Position numbers and translations under genes: made by a program
Notes under the pieces: generated by a model
Seen by the model: only the letters and a program-made list of their open reading frames with translations
Told to the model about the DNA's origin: nothing
The model's database searches: none
Source of the DNA: an uncultured Acidimicrobiales bacterium
Lineage (GTDB): Bacteria > Actinomycetota > Acidimicrobiia > Acidimicrobiales > CADCTF01
Direction: 5' to 3'
NCBI GenBank assembly: GCA_902805655.1
Contig: CADCTF010000156.1
Span: forward strand, 20,564 to 84,563
DNA: 64,000 nt
Shown here: positions 39,544 through 48,124 of the stretch, one piece after another
How positions within the stretch are numbered: the first letter of the stretch is position 1
How the letters are laid out: every line of letters starts with the position of its first letter

Positions 39544-41223
39544 TCACGGCCTGACGCCGACGACCGCCCGCTTCACCGAGCGCACGACGGTGCGGCCCTC
39601 GACCGTTCGGGTCGTCACCGCGTCGGAGAGCTCCGTGACCAGGAAGAGACCTCGGCCGGTCTCCGCCTCCGGGTCCGGCACCTCGTCGAGGACGGGGGCC
39701 GACCAGGTGAGGGCCCCGCCGTCGTCTTCCACCTCGAGCACCACCCCACCGTCCTCGGTCCACGCCCGAAGCTGCACCGAGCCGGGCGCGCCACTGGAGT
39801 GCCGCACCGCGTTCGAGCAGAGCTCGGAGGCGACGAGCAACAAGCCGTCCACCGCGCTGGCCTCGACCGGCACGCGCTCGAGCCAGTCGGCCAACAGGTG
39901 CCGAGCCAGAGGCACCGCGGCCGTGGACGGGGAGAAGCGGTGCGTGAGCGGCCCGAGGAGACCCTCCGCTCCGGAAGGCGGCGGGGTTCGGCGGCGCAGC
40001 ACCAAGGCGAGAGAGTCGTCGTGCCGAGCCGCGTTGGCCAGCTGGCGTTCCACGAGAGCCCGCGCCATCGAGGTGGCCGGGTAGGAGGCAGTGGCCAACG
40101 CCGCTGCAGCCAGGTCGGCCAGGCCCTGCAGGATGTCCTTGGTGGCCTCGATCAGGCCGTCGGTGTAGAGGATCAGGCTGTCCGACCGGCCCAGGCACAG
40201 CTCGACCACCCCATGCGAGCCGGCCCCCGGCCATCCGATCGGGATGCCCGGCGCCGCAATCTCCTGCACCGTGTCGCCCCGCACCAGCAGGGCCGGCGGG
40301 TGGCCGCCTCCGGCCAGCATCACGCGGCCCGTGGTGGGGGAGTAGCGGCCGACCTGGAGGGTCGCCACCAGGTCGGGGTTCTGTGCGGTCACGAGTTGAT
40401 CGGTACGACCCACGACTTCGCCGAGGGGACATCCGTCGACGGCCAGGACCCGCAGGGTATGGGTGACGGCCAGTGCGTGCTTGGTGGCCTCGACCCCCTT
40501 GCCCATGACATCGACGACCGTGAAGTGCACGTCTCCGTCGGGCAGCACGATCCAGTCGTAGAGGTCACCGCCGGTCGGCGCGCTGGGGTCGGCGGCGACG
40601 TAGTGGACGCCGAGCTCGGTGTGGGCCACCACCGGGGCCGGCGTGCGCACGGCCTCCTGCAGCTGGTGCACCACCTCCTTGCCTCTGGCCTCGAGCTCGG
40701 CCAGGTGGGCCAGGGCGGCATGGTTGTCCAACGCCACGCCCATGTGTGCCGCCAGGGCGCGCACCGCCGAGAAGACGTCGGCGTCGAGCAGGTCCGAGCT
40801 CGCAGCCGCGATGAACACGGCTCCGTGGGGCCGGCCGTCGGCCGCCGGCACGGGCACGACCAGCACTGCCTTGCAGGGCAGCAGCGCAGCCAGCCGGGCG
40901 CCGCCGGCGGAGGAGATGTGATCGGCCAGGTCCTCGATGAAGAGGGGCTGCTCGTCCCGCAGTGCCGCGGCGACGGTCGGCGCCAGGCGCGGGTCGCCGA
41001 TCACGGCGAAGCGCAGCTCGGCGCTCCGGTTCGACAACCACGTGGGCGAGCCGTCGCGCGGGATCGAGCAGAGGGCGACGTCGGACAAGCCGGTCAGCTC
41101 GGCGATCGCGTCGACGGCCCATCGCCGGAGGCGCTCCTCGTCCGGCTCCCCGTGCAGCGCGCCCGCGGCCGATGCCAGCACTTGCAGGACGCGCGAAGGA
41201 GGTGACAGGTCGGGTCGCAGCAT
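39544..41223 (-). CDS. GAF - PP2C/SpoIIE phosphatase - HATPase regulator
   Basis: A 559-residue cytoplasmic signalling protein. Residues about 15-185 are a GAF sensor domain; 205-395 a PP2C-like SpoIIE phosphatase (GGDLYDW, VVDVMGKGVEA, LAGGGHPPALL, LILYTDGLIEA, ARHDDSLALVL); 410-550 an RsbW-type ATPase/kinase domain (LLLVASELCSNAVRHS as N-box, GRGLFLVTELSD). Proteins of this build sit in partner-switching pathways controlling anti-anti-sigma factors; the phosphatase and kinase activities in one chain are typical for actinobacteria. It precedes a stress-protein gene in the same direction. The ATG has TAGGCT 10 nt upstream, so its leader is very short. Confidence 0.92.
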   Translation of the reverse strand: MLRPDLSPPSRVLQVLASAAGALHGEPDEERLRRWAVDAIAELTGLSDVALCSIPRDGSPTWLSNRSAELRFAVIGDPRLAPTVAAALRDEQPLFIEDLADHISSAGGARLAALLPCKAVLVVPVPAADGRPHGAVFIAAASSDLLDADVFSAVRALAAHMGVALDNHAALAHLAELEARGKEVVHQLQEAVRTPAPVVAHTELGVHYVAADPSAPTGGDLYDWIVLPDGDVHFTVVDVMGKGVEATKHALAVTHTLRVLAVDGCPLGEVVGRTDQLVTAQNPDLVATLQVGRYSPTTGRVMLAGGGHPPALLVRGDTVQEIAAPGIPIGWPGAGSHGVVELCLGRSDSLILYTDGLIEATKDILQGLADLAAAALATASYPATSMARALVERQLANAARHDDSLALVLRRRTPPPSGAEGLLGPLTHRFSPSTAAVPLARHLLADWLERVPVEASAVDGLLLVASELCSNAVRHSSGAPGSVQLRAWTEDGGVVLEVEDDGGALTWSAPVLDEVPDPEAETGRGLFLVTELSDAVTTRTVEGRTVVRSVKRAVVGVRP

Positions 41224-41257
41224 GCGCCCGTTGAGCCTACTTAGCGGGCGTCATCGG

Positions 41258-41809
41258 CTACGTCGAACGGATCAGCTCTCCCTGCTTGTCGTACTGCTCG
41301 ATGCCCTCGGCGCCCGTGAACTGCAGGGCCATGAAGGCTTCGTGGTGCTGCGCCTCGTCCTCGCTGTTGACGGCCACGAGCACCTTGCCTTCGCGCAGGG
41401 CGTCGAGGTAGTTGCTCTCCCACATCTTGCGGAAGCCGCCCATGAGGCCACCGGCCGTGGCACCGGCCATGGTGCCACCGGCGACTGCGGCCCAGATGCC
41501 CGAACCGATCACCGGCCCGATGCCGGGGATCCCGAAGGCAGCTGCGCCGGCGAGGAAGCCGAGCGTGCCCCCGACGACCGCACCTGCACCGCCGCCGGAC
41601 AGAGCGCCCTTCACCTGGCTGTTGTTGAGGTCGGCGGTCTCCTCCTGCAGGCCGGCCTCCGGTGCGTCCTCGAGCTGCTCGCGGCTGAGCACGGAGACGC
41701 TGTCACCGCCCACACCGGCCTCCTCGAGGGCCTTCACCGCCCTGTCGGCCTGGCCGTGGGTGCTGAAGGTGCCCACCGCGTTGAACGTCGAGAAGGTCAG
41801 TTCTTCCAT
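41258..41809 (-). CDS. General-stress-type membrane protein with glycine zipper
   Basis: A 183-residue protein. Residues 1-60 form a small alpha/beta domain (VGTFSTHGQADRAVKALEEAGVGGDSVSVLSREQL) like the YflT/GsiB-17M general stress domain. Residues about 75-130 are a long Gly/Ala segment (GGTLGFLAGAAAFGIPGIGPVIGSGIWAAVAGG) resembling a DUF1269 or glycine-zipper membrane region, and the end has a second small domain. Immediately upstream in the same direction of the SpoIIE phosphatase gene (34 nt), so it may be co-transcribed with it and belong to a stress response. Confidence 0.8.
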   Translation of the reverse strand: MEELTFSTFNAVGTFSTHGQADRAVKALEEAGVGGDSVSVLSREQLEDAPEAGLQEETADLNNSQVKGALSGGGAGAVVGGTLGFLAGAAAFGIPGIGPVIGSGIWAAVAGGTMAGATAGGLMGGFRKMWESNYLDALREGKVLVAVNSEDEAQHHEAFMALQFTGAEGIEQYDKQGELIRST

Positions 41810-41890
41810 GCTCGCCGGTCTACCCGCACACGCCGCACGGAATGCCTGCAAGCGCCCACTCGGGGCCGCCGGCAGCCGAGAGGCGGCTGC

Positions 41891-41896
41891 TACGCT
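41891..41896 (+). promoter_or_regulatory. -10 box of tRNA-Val(GAC)
   Basis: TACGCT ends 12 nt before the first base of the tRNA, the spacing expected for a stable RNA transcript with a short 5' leader. Confidence 0.5.
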
Positions 41897-41908
41897 CGGC
41901 GCCAACCG

Positions 41909-41981
41909 GGGCCGTTAGCTCAGTTGGCAGAGCGCTTGCTCGACACGCAAGAGGTCAGAGGTTCAAGTCCTCTACGGCCCA
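41909..41981 (+). tRNA. tRNA-Val (anticodon GAC)
   Basis: A complete cloverleaf: acceptor GGGCCGT/ACGGCCC, D-arm with TTAGCTCAGTTGGCAGAGC, anticodon stem CTTGC/GCAAG around loop TCGACAC (anticodon GAC, valine), and T-arm with GGTTCAAGTCC. The 3' CCA is not encoded. A second valine isoacceptor (CAC) lies at 53235. Confidence 0.95.
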
Positions 41982-42069
41982 CTCGGGAGCGTGTCCATGT
42001 GGCACTCGACCTCTCAGCGGCATCTCGTAGCCACGGGTGCGGGACGCAGTGCCCGGGTAGCGGGAGGCG

Positions 42070-43005
42070 ATGCGAGCCACAGCAGACCCGGACGTCGACG
42101 TCATAGTCGTGGGCGGGGGGCCGGCCGGGTTGTCGGCTTCGTTGTTCCTGGCCCGCTTCCTGCGCACCGTCCTGCTGTTCGACTCCGGGCAGGGTCGGTC
42201 GACGTTCCATCAGGTGAACCACAACTACCTCGGGTTCCCGGGCGGCATCCCGGCCCAGGAGCTGCGGGAGCGGGGACTCGAGCAGCTGCGGGAGTACGAC
42301 CACGTGCGGGTGGCCGACAACAAGGTGCTCGCGGCCCGTCAGGACGGTGAGGTCTTCACGGTCAGCGGGCAGTTCGGCGAGTGCACGAGCCGGGCGGTCA
42401 TCCTCTGCATGGGCGTGCGGGACCACTACCCCCACTTCCAGGGCTGGGAGGACTATGTCGGACGCAGCATGTTCTGGTGCATCACCTGCGACGGCTACGC
42501 CATGCGCAACCGCCGGGTGGTGGTGGCGGGCAGCACCAACGACGCAGCCACGGAAGCGCTGCAGCTGGCCCGGCTCGGCGCCGACGTCACCTTGCTTACG
42601 AACAGCGCGGCTGCCGATCTCGACGGGGTGGTCAGAAACCGGCTGCAGCGGGCCGAGGTGGGCACGATCGAGGACAAGATCGCCACGGTCGAAGGGGACG
42701 ACGGCATGCTGCGGGCGCTGTTGACCAACGGCGGCCGCCGCATCGAGCTAGACGCCCTGTTCTCGGTGCAGGGAGCCACGCCCATCGCCGACGTGGCCGA
42801 GGACCTCGGGGTGGAGCGCAACGCCGAGGGCTACCTGGTCGTGGACGCGGATCAGAAGACGCGAGTGCCCGGCGTGTACGCGGCCGGGGATCTCACCCGT
42901 CACCATTCCCATCTGGTGACCGCCGCCGTGCACGAGGGAGCCCAGGCGGCCGCCGGGGCCAACTTCTTCCTGTACCCGCCGGATCTCCAGGGCCGGCTGG
43001 ACTGA
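42070..43005 (+). CDS. Thioredoxin-reductase-like flavoprotein
   Basis: A 311-residue two-dinucleotide-domain flavoprotein of the TrxR family. FAD site: VIVVGGGPAGLSASLFLAR; redox disulfide WCITCDG (about 137-143), the CxxC of low-molecular-weight thioredoxin reductases; second FAD motif VPGVYAAGDLTRHHSH. The NAD(P)H site is weak: VVVAGSTNDAATEALQL lacks the usual GxGxxA/G pattern, and a typical HRRxxxR NADPH motif is not seen, so it may accept another electron donor, as ferredoxin- or F420-linked relatives do (inference). GGGAGG lies upstream of the ATG. Convergent with the LysR gene. Confidence 0.88.
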   Translation: MRATADPDVDVIVVGGGPAGLSASLFLARFLRTVLLFDSGQGRSTFHQVNHNYLGFPGGIPAQELRERGLEQLREYDHVRVADNKVLAARQDGEVFTVSGQFGECTSRAVILCMGVRDHYPHFQGWEDYVGRSMFWCITCDGYAMRNRRVVVAGSTNDAATEALQLARLGADVTLLTNSAAADLDGVVRNRLQRAEVGTIEDKIATVEGDDGMLRALLTNGGRRIELDALFSVQGATPIADVAEDLGVERNAEGYLVVDADQKTRVPGVYAAGDLTRHHSHLVTAAVHEGAQAAAGANFFLYPPDLQGRLD

Positions 43006-43018
43006 GCCCGCAGCCGCG

Positions 43019-43987
43019 CTACCGGGAAGTCGTGCCCCGACGCACGGCTCCGTTGGCACCGGACGAGTAGCGGACCCCGGTCACCAGGTGCAGCCCGTGC
43101 TCCTCTTGCGCGTTCGCTCCGACCACCTGGTGCAGGATGTCGAGGAAGGCCCGGCTGGCGGCGCTGGGCAGGCCCCGGCGGCGGAGGGCGACCCCTACCG
43201 CCCGGCGGGGCAGTGCAGGCACCCGAATTGCGGCCACCCGGTCGCGCATCTCGGGCGGGATGGCGCTGGCCGGCAGTACCGCTGAGCCGTGTCCAGCCAT
43301 GGCCAGCGAGGCGATGAGCCGGATGCCGTCGAGCTCGGCGCACGACTGGAGCTTCACGCCCGCCGCGTTCGCGGCGATGTCGAGCAGCTGGCGGAACGAG
43401 GTGCCCTGGGGCGGCAGGAGCAGCTCGAGGTCGGCCAGCTGCGCTACCCCGATGTCGTCCGCCGTCGCCAGGGGATGGTCCGGCGGCACGAACAGCATCA
43501 GGTCTTCGTCGAACAGCGGCTGCGTCGACAGGTCGGCACCTGGAAGGGGCAGCTGGACGACGGCGAGGTCGAGGCGGCCGTTCAGGAGCTGCGGCTCGAG
43601 CGAGGTCGACGTGGCGTCCACCACCTCGAGGGCCACGCCCGGGTGGCGGCCGAGCATCGCGTCGAGCAGGAGGGGCACGAGCCACCGTGCCGTCGTACCG
43701 ATCATGCCGACGCGCACGCGCCCGGTGACCTGGTCCTGCAGGGCGGCCAGGTCGGACACGAGGGCCTCGAGCTCCGAATCGATCCGGCGCGCCCGCTCGA
43801 CGACGGTATGGCCCTCCTCGGTGAGCCGGCCGGCGGACCGGTCGACGAGGGTGGTGCCCAGCTCGCGCTCGAGGCGGGCGATGTGGGCCGACACGTTGGA
43901 CTGCACGGTGCTCAACGCGTCGGCGGCGGCGGAGAACGTGCCGTGGTCGGCCACGGCGACGAGTGCTTGCAGCTGGCGGAGGTCCAT
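43019..43987 (-). CDS. LysR-family transcriptional regulator
   Basis: A 322-residue LysR regulator: helix-turn-helix MDLRQLQALVAVADHGTFSAAADALSTVQSNVSAHIARLERELGTTLVDRS, linker helix to about 90, and a periplasmic-binding-like effector domain (VRVGMIGTTARWLVPLLL, LDLAVVQLP, FVPPDHPLA). The effector is unknown. The gene is convergent to the flavoprotein and divergent from nothing, so its target is not evident from the neighbourhood. A palindrome overlaps its start codon and could be its autoregulatory site. Confidence 0.93.
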   Translation of the reverse strand: MDLRQLQALVAVADHGTFSAAADALSTVQSNVSAHIARLERELGTTLVDRSAGRLTEEGHTVVERARRIDSELEALVSDLAALQDQVTGRVRVGMIGTTARWLVPLLLDAMLGRHPGVALEVVDATSTSLEPQLLNGRLDLAVVQLPLPGADLSTQPLFDEDLMLFVPPDHPLATADDIGVAQLADLELLLPPQGTSFRQLLDIAANAAGVKLQSCAELDGIRLIASLAMAGHGSAVLPASAIPPEMRDRVAAIRVPALPRRAVGVALRRRGLPSAASRAFLDILHQVVGANAQEEHGLHLVTGVRYSSGANGAVRRGTTSR

Positions 43988-44001
43988 CTCAGTTGGAGAT
44001 G
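43985..44001. promoter_or_regulatory. Palindrome over the LysR start codon
   Basis: CATCTC-AGTTG-GAGATG is a perfect 6-bp inverted repeat with a 5-bp spacer that contains the start codon of the LysR gene. A TAGCAT -10 candidate lies just upstream on the minus strand. It fits an autoregulatory operator. Confidence 0.45.
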
Positions 44002-44114
44002 CTACTCATCGGTACAAACTGTTGGACAGATGACCGACGCTCCGCTTCAATAGGAACAGATGCAACGCAGGGCCTGACGGTTCCCCCCACCGAACGGCCC
44101 GCTGAAGCAGACAG

Positions 44115-44149
44115 CGAAGGGATCGGCTACCCCCCAGCCGGTCCCTTCG
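44115..44149. terminator. Terminator of the lipid operon
   Basis: CGAAGGGATCGGCT pairs with AGCCGGTCCCTTCG (14 bp, one G-T wobble) around a 7-nt loop. It overlaps the stop codon of the last gene of the 50472-44127 operon, where a terminator for that operon is expected. Confidence 0.65.
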
Positions 44150-44450
44150 TCGCGTCTGGGCGGCCGAAGAGCGCAGCAGTGGGCCCCACGATATCGGGCC
44201 GTAGGAGATAGGCCACGAGCACTGCGCCGAGCACGGCCAGCAGCACGATGGCGATGATGCAGACCACCACGACGATGACCGTGCGGTCCCCCTCGGGTGC
44301 ATCCGCCGCGACGCGATGCCACGGGCCGTTGGGCGAGGGCGGCGAGTACGCCGGGAGTGGCGCGTAGGGAGGCTCCGCCGATGGAGCGACCGGGGGCCTC
44401 GCCGGTGGGTCCGACGGGTCAGACGGGCGATCGGGCCAGGAGTCGCTCAT
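44127..44450 (-). CDS. Small proline-rich single-span membrane protein
   Basis: A 107-residue protein: an N-terminal Pro/Ser-rich segment of about 55 residues (PSDPSDPPARPPVAPSAEPPYAPLP), one membrane helix (TVIVVVVCIIAIVLLAVLGAVLVAYLL, about 63-90) and a short tail. The proline-rich part probably faces the cytoplasm. It begins 10 nt after the PlsC stop codon and is the last gene of the five-gene operon; a hairpin follows. No function can be assigned, but a scaffolding role for the operon's enzymes is conceivable. Confidence 0.75.
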   Translation of the reverse strand: MSDSWPDRPSDPSDPPARPPVAPSAEPPYAPLPAYSPPSPNGPWHRVAADAPEGDRTVIVVVVCIIAIVLLAVLGAVLVAYLLRPDIVGPTAALFGRPDATKGPAGG

Positions 44451-44460
44451 GCATCGCTCG

Positions 44461-45366
44461 TCAGACGTCGGGCCAGCGACGGCGGCGGGCTCGGGTCGGC
44501 CTTCGCCCCTCGCCGAGCGACCAGGACCGCCGCCAGGCCGCCGCCTGGGGTCCCGAGAGGGACGGCGTCTCGCCGGCGTGGGCCCGTTGGCGCGCCTCCC
44601 ACCACCCGTGGGCCTGCTCGTCGGCCAGCACGGCCACGGCCGCCTCGACGCGGGCGGCCAGCTCACGCGGGTCGTCGCCGGCGGCAGGGCGGATGGGCGA
44701 TCCGAAGCTGACGGTGGTCGTCGACGCGGAGACCTTCCCGGAGCCCTTGCGGAGGATGCGTCGCGTGCCCTCGAGGTGCACCGGGACGATGGGGACCCCC
44801 GTGCGTATGGCCAGGAACGCCGCCCCGGCACGATGGCCCTGGGCCCACCCGTGGGGGCTGCGTCCGCCCTCGGGGAAGATGACCAGGCTCCAGCCGTCGT
44901 TGATGAGTGCGGTTGCCGTGCGGGTCGACTGCGGGCTCACCCGAGTGCGCTCGATGGGGATGGCGTTGATGAGGAAGGCCCACATCGTGCCCTTCCACCG
45001 CTTGTCGAAGAAGTAGTCGGCGCCCGCAGCGACCGCGGCCCGGTGACGGAAGCGGTCGGGGAGCGAGGCGAGCAACAAGGGCGTGTCGATGTGGCTGGCG
45101 TGGTTGGCGGCGAAGATCACCGGGTTCGACACGTTGGCGAGCCGGTCCTCGCCGAGCAGTCGCGGTGAAGCGAGAGCCCGGATCGCCGGCCGGCCCAGGT
45201 TGTCGAGCACCATGGCCCGGGCCAGGCGCACGGGGTACCGACGTGCCCACCCGGTGTCGAAGTCGATGCCGGTGCGGCGCGGCAGCGGCAGCGGCGCAAC
45301 CCCGCCCGGCCACAGCGGAGCCACCCAGGGGAACGAGCGGCGGGGCCGGGGCACCTGCAGCTTCAT
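44461..45366 (-). CDS. PlsC-type 1-acylglycerol-phosphate acyltransferase
   Basis: A 301-residue acyltransferase of the PlsC/LPLAT family. Catalytic block I is AANHASHIDTPLL (NHxxxxD), block III VIFPEGGRSPHG (FPEG), block IV VPIVPVHLEG. It would transfer an acyl group to an acceptor hydroxyl, classically lysophosphatidic acid. The start ATG overlaps the stop codon of the LarA-like gene (ATGA). There is no clear membrane helix, though the hydrophobic N-terminal third may bind the membrane. In this operon its acceptor may be the product of the reductase/dehydrogenase steps rather than glycerol phosphate (inference). Confidence 0.9.
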   Translation of the reverse strand: MKLQVPRPRRSFPWVAPLWPGGVAPLPLPRRTGIDFDTGWARRYPVRLARAMVLDNLGRPAIRALASPRLLGEDRLANVSNPVIFAANHASHIDTPLLLASLPDRFRHRAAVAAGADYFFDKRWKGTMWAFLINAIPIERTRVSPQSTRTATALINDGWSLVIFPEGGRSPHGWAQGHRAGAAFLAIRTGVPIVPVHLEGTRRILRKGSGKVSASTTTVSFGSPIRPAAGDDPRELAARVEAAVAVLADEQAHGWWEARQRAHAGETPSLSGPQAAAWRRSWSLGEGRRPTRARRRRWPDV

Positions 45367-46973
45367 CGCACGTCGGCCAGGAACAGCGGCGGGTTGTGGA
45401 GGTGGGTGATGGACGGGTCGCGCCCCACGACGTCCTCCGCCATCTCCAACGCATCCCGCAGCGTCGACGCCGGCTTGAAGCCCAGGCGGCGCACAGACCT
45501 CGGGTCGCCGCCCACGATGATCACGCCACCCAGGTGCTGCAAGGCGTGGGCGCACCAGTACCACATGTAGAAGGGGTGGACCCCGTGGTAGGCGTAGCTC
45601 GTCCGGTACAGGTGGATGTACCACGGGTCGGTGGCGAACTGCTCCTCGAACTTGGACTCCATCTCGAGCGGGTCGGTGGTCTCCGACAGCACCTGCTCGA
45701 AGAAGTCGATGTAGCTCGGGTGGTGCACGGGGTGGAACGCCCAGGGGGTGGGGTGGCTCATGATCACCACCCCGCCCTCGCGCACCAGAGGCTTGTTGCG
45801 GTACAGGTTGAAGAAGTACCCGAGACCGAGGCAGGCCACGAGGATCGGGTTCATGATCGAGTTGACGTTGTAGGGGCTGATGTAGGGAAGTCCCATCGTC
45901 AACACGTCGGTTTGGCCCTCGACCTGCACCAGCTGCTGGCGGTAGACGTTCTCGGTCGTGACCGCGTGGACGGCCTCGACCTCACCCGCCTGGACGCTGG
46001 TCATGCGGTGCGGCGCCTTGATCCCGTGGAAGATGCCCCGCTTCAGCCGGTCGGGCGTGCGGTCGAGCGTCTTGGAGACGGCCAGGAACGAGGCGCGGTC
46101 GCGCGGGCCCCACTCCCACTCCCGCTTCTGCAGGAAGTCGAACGAGTCCGGGAACGTGTCGTTGTTGAGCGTGGTCTCGATCTGGAAGACCTTGATGCCG
46201 GCGTCCTTGATCACCTTGCCCATGCGCCAGTTCGACGAGTGCAGCTCGGAGCGGTGCTGGTCCATGAAGGAGCGGCTGTGCTGCATCGTCTTGACGTTGT
46301 GGTGATGGCGGAGCGACTTGTACGACGACAGGCCGGTGGCGGTGGACTTCCAGCCGCCGTCCATGGCCACCAGGTTGATGTTGACGTACACGATGAGATC
46401 GGACTCAGCCGCCCGCCGGTTGATCTCGACGTCCTCACCGGCCTCGGTGGCTCCGAGGTGCATGAGCTTGGAGGGGTCTTCGGCGTCGTGCTGTTGTAGG
46501 AGGCCGCTCGGGGCGAAGGCGTCGAAGACCCGGTCGCCGAGGGCATGGCGCAGCTCTGCGTCGGTCATGCGGCGGTGCAGCGCCAGCGCGGCCAGCAGCA
46601 CGACATCGTCGACCCCGGCCTCGGCCGCCAAATCCAGCACTGCTTCGATCACCATCTGGCGGATGTCGGGCTTCTGCATGGGAGGCAGGGGCAGAGAGAT
46701 GTCGTCGAAGCAGATGGTGAGCTTCATGCCCGGCGTCAGGAGGTCGGGGAGCGGCTTCGAGTCCCCGAGCGGGTTGAGCAGCGCATGGCGGATCGCACCG
46801 TCAGGGTCCTTCAGCGCGGTGACCGGTTCCGGTGCGTAGATCACACGGCTGCCCACGGGGAGCTTCTCCAGACGGAACCCCTCGCCGTGCCAGAACAGCG
46901 TCGGCGGTGTCGAGCGGTCCACCTCGAGCACGAAACCGGGCCGGCCGTGGCGGACGGAGTTGTTGGGGGCCAT
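45363..46973 (-). CDS. LarA-like (DUF2088) racemase-family protein
   Basis: A 536-residue protein of the LarA (nickel-pincer lactate racemase, DUF2088) superfamily. Recognisable are PGMKLTICFDDISLPLPP near the N-terminus, VVLLAALALHRRMTDAELRHALGD, and VEINRRAAESDLIVYVNINLVAMDGGWK, the LarA core. It is about 110 residues longer than LarA, with an extra aromatic C-terminal region (TPWAFHPVHHPSYIDFF, YAYHGVHPFYMWYWCAHAL). LarA homologues racemise or epimerise 2-hydroxyacids using a nickel-pincer cofactor, but LarB/LarC/LarE are not in the window. It overlaps the alcohol dehydrogenase gene by one base (TGATG) and PlsC by four. Confidence 0.85.
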   Translation of the reverse strand: MAPNNSVRHGRPGFVLEVDRSTPPTLFWHGEGFRLEKLPVGSRVIYAPEPVTALKDPDGAIRHALLNPLGDSKPLPDLLTPGMKLTICFDDISLPLPPMQKPDIRQMVIEAVLDLAAEAGVDDVVLLAALALHRRMTDAELRHALGDRVFDAFAPSGLLQQHDAEDPSKLMHLGATEAGEDVEINRRAAESDLIVYVNINLVAMDGGWKSTATGLSSYKSLRHHHNVKTMQHSRSFMDQHRSELHSSNWRMGKVIKDAGIKVFQIETTLNNDTFPDSFDFLQKREWEWGPRDRASFLAVSKTLDRTPDRLKRGIFHGIKAPHRMTSVQAGEVEAVHAVTTENVYRQQLVQVEGQTDVLTMGLPYISPYNVNSIMNPILVACLGLGYFFNLYRNKPLVREGGVVIMSHPTPWAFHPVHHPSYIDFFEQVLSETTDPLEMESKFEEQFATDPWYIHLYRTSYAYHGVHPFYMWYWCAHALQHLGGVIIVGGDPRSVRRLGFKPASTLRDALEMAEDVVGRDPSITHLHNPPLFLADVR

Positions 46974-48124
46974 CAGCGTCTTCTTTCGGTGCGGAGGTCG
47001 AAGGCGATCTTGACCGCGCCCCGCCGGCCGGCTTCGGCGGCATGCTGGATGGCCTCGGCGTAGCGGTCGAGCGGGTAGGTGGCCGAGAGCAGGCGTTCCA
47101 GGTTGGCTTCCGCGGCGATCTCGAACGCGAGGGGGAACGCTTCGTGGCGGTAGGCGTACGTGCCGGCCAGCTGCAGCTCCTTGTGCCAGAGGGGCGTGAG
47201 GTCGACGGTGGTGCTGCCGGCCATGCCGACCAGGCTCACTCGACCCTTGGGACGGGTGACGGCGAACGAGTCGGTGATCGAGTCCGAGCTGCCGACGCAG
47301 TCGATCACCACGTCGGCTCCTCCGGTGAGCACGTCACCGTTCGCCAGCGAGCGGGTGGTCCGCCGCACCGCCCTGCGAACCTCGCCCGGCTCGGCCACGA
47401 CGTCGGCGCCCAGCGAGCGGGCAAGTGCGCGTTGCTCGGGGTGCTTGGCCACCGCGATCACGGTGCCCGGCAGGCTGAGCTTGCGCAGGGCGGCGATGGT
47501 GAGGAGCCCGAGGGTGCCCGCACCGAGCACGACGACCACGTCGCCTTCGGCCACGCCGCTCGTCTGCACCGCGTGCACGGCGCAGGCGGTCGGCTCGACC
47601 AGCACGGCCGCCTCGTCGGTGAGGGCGTCCGGCACGGCATGCAGCTGGCTCTCGTGGGCGACGAGGGTGAGCCCCCACCCTCCACCGGTGTCGCGGCAGA
47701 ACCCTGTTTGGAGGCCGGGCTCGAGGTGTCCGTAGGCGATTCGCTCGCAGTTGCCGGTGTTGCCCGACGCGCACATGTCGCAGGCGGGGTCGATGCCTCG
47801 CGTGGCGCAGGTGAGGACAGGTTCGATCACCACGCGCCGCCCGTCGTCCAGCTCCCCGACGACCTCGTGGCCGGGGACGAACGGGAAGCTGACGATGGGC
47901 TCGAAGTAGCGGCTGCTGCGCCCGTCGACGGTGGCGAGGTCCGACCCGCAGATGCCGGCGAGGCGGGGTCGCACGCGGTGCCAGCCCGGGCCGGGCAGCT
48001 CCGGCTCGTCGATGTCGGCCAGGTGGAGCGGGCCGACCTTCGCACCCCGCCCCGGGGCGAGGCGACCGGCGACCGCCGCCGCCGCGTATTTGGCGATCTT
48101 CCTCTCGAAGAGCAGTGCTCTCAT
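46973..48124 (-). CDS. Zinc-dependent alcohol dehydrogenase (MDR)
   Basis: A 383-residue medium-chain dehydrogenase. The catalytic zinc Cys lies in LAGICGSDLA, with GHE in FPFVPGHEVVGEL; structural zinc cysteines are in CATRGIDPACDMCASGNTGNC; the nucleotide-binding motif is VVVLGAGTLGLLTIAAL. It would interconvert an alcohol and an aldehyde or ketone with NAD(P). Its ATG overlaps the stop of the reductase-HAD gene (ATGA) and its stop overlaps the LarA-like start, so the enzymes are produced together. In this context it may oxidise or reduce the fatty alcohol/aldehyde made by the reductase (inference). Confidence 0.92.
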   Translation of the reverse strand: MRALLFERKIAKYAAAAVAGRLAPGRGAKVGPLHLADIDEPELPGPGWHRVRPRLAGICGSDLATVDGRSSRYFEPIVSFPFVPGHEVVGELDDGRRVVIEPVLTCATRGIDPACDMCASGNTGNCERIAYGHLEPGLQTGFCRDTGGGWGLTLVAHESQLHAVPDALTDEAAVLVEPTACAVHAVQTSGVAEGDVVVVLGAGTLGLLTIAALRKLSLPGTVIAVAKHPEQRALARSLGADVVAEPGEVRRAVRRTTRSLANGDVLTGGADVVIDCVGSSDSITDSFAVTRPKGRVSLVGMAGSTTVDLTPLWHKELQLAGTYAYRHEAFPLAFEIAAEANLERLLSATYPLDRYAEAIQHAAEAGRRGAVKIAFDLRTERRR

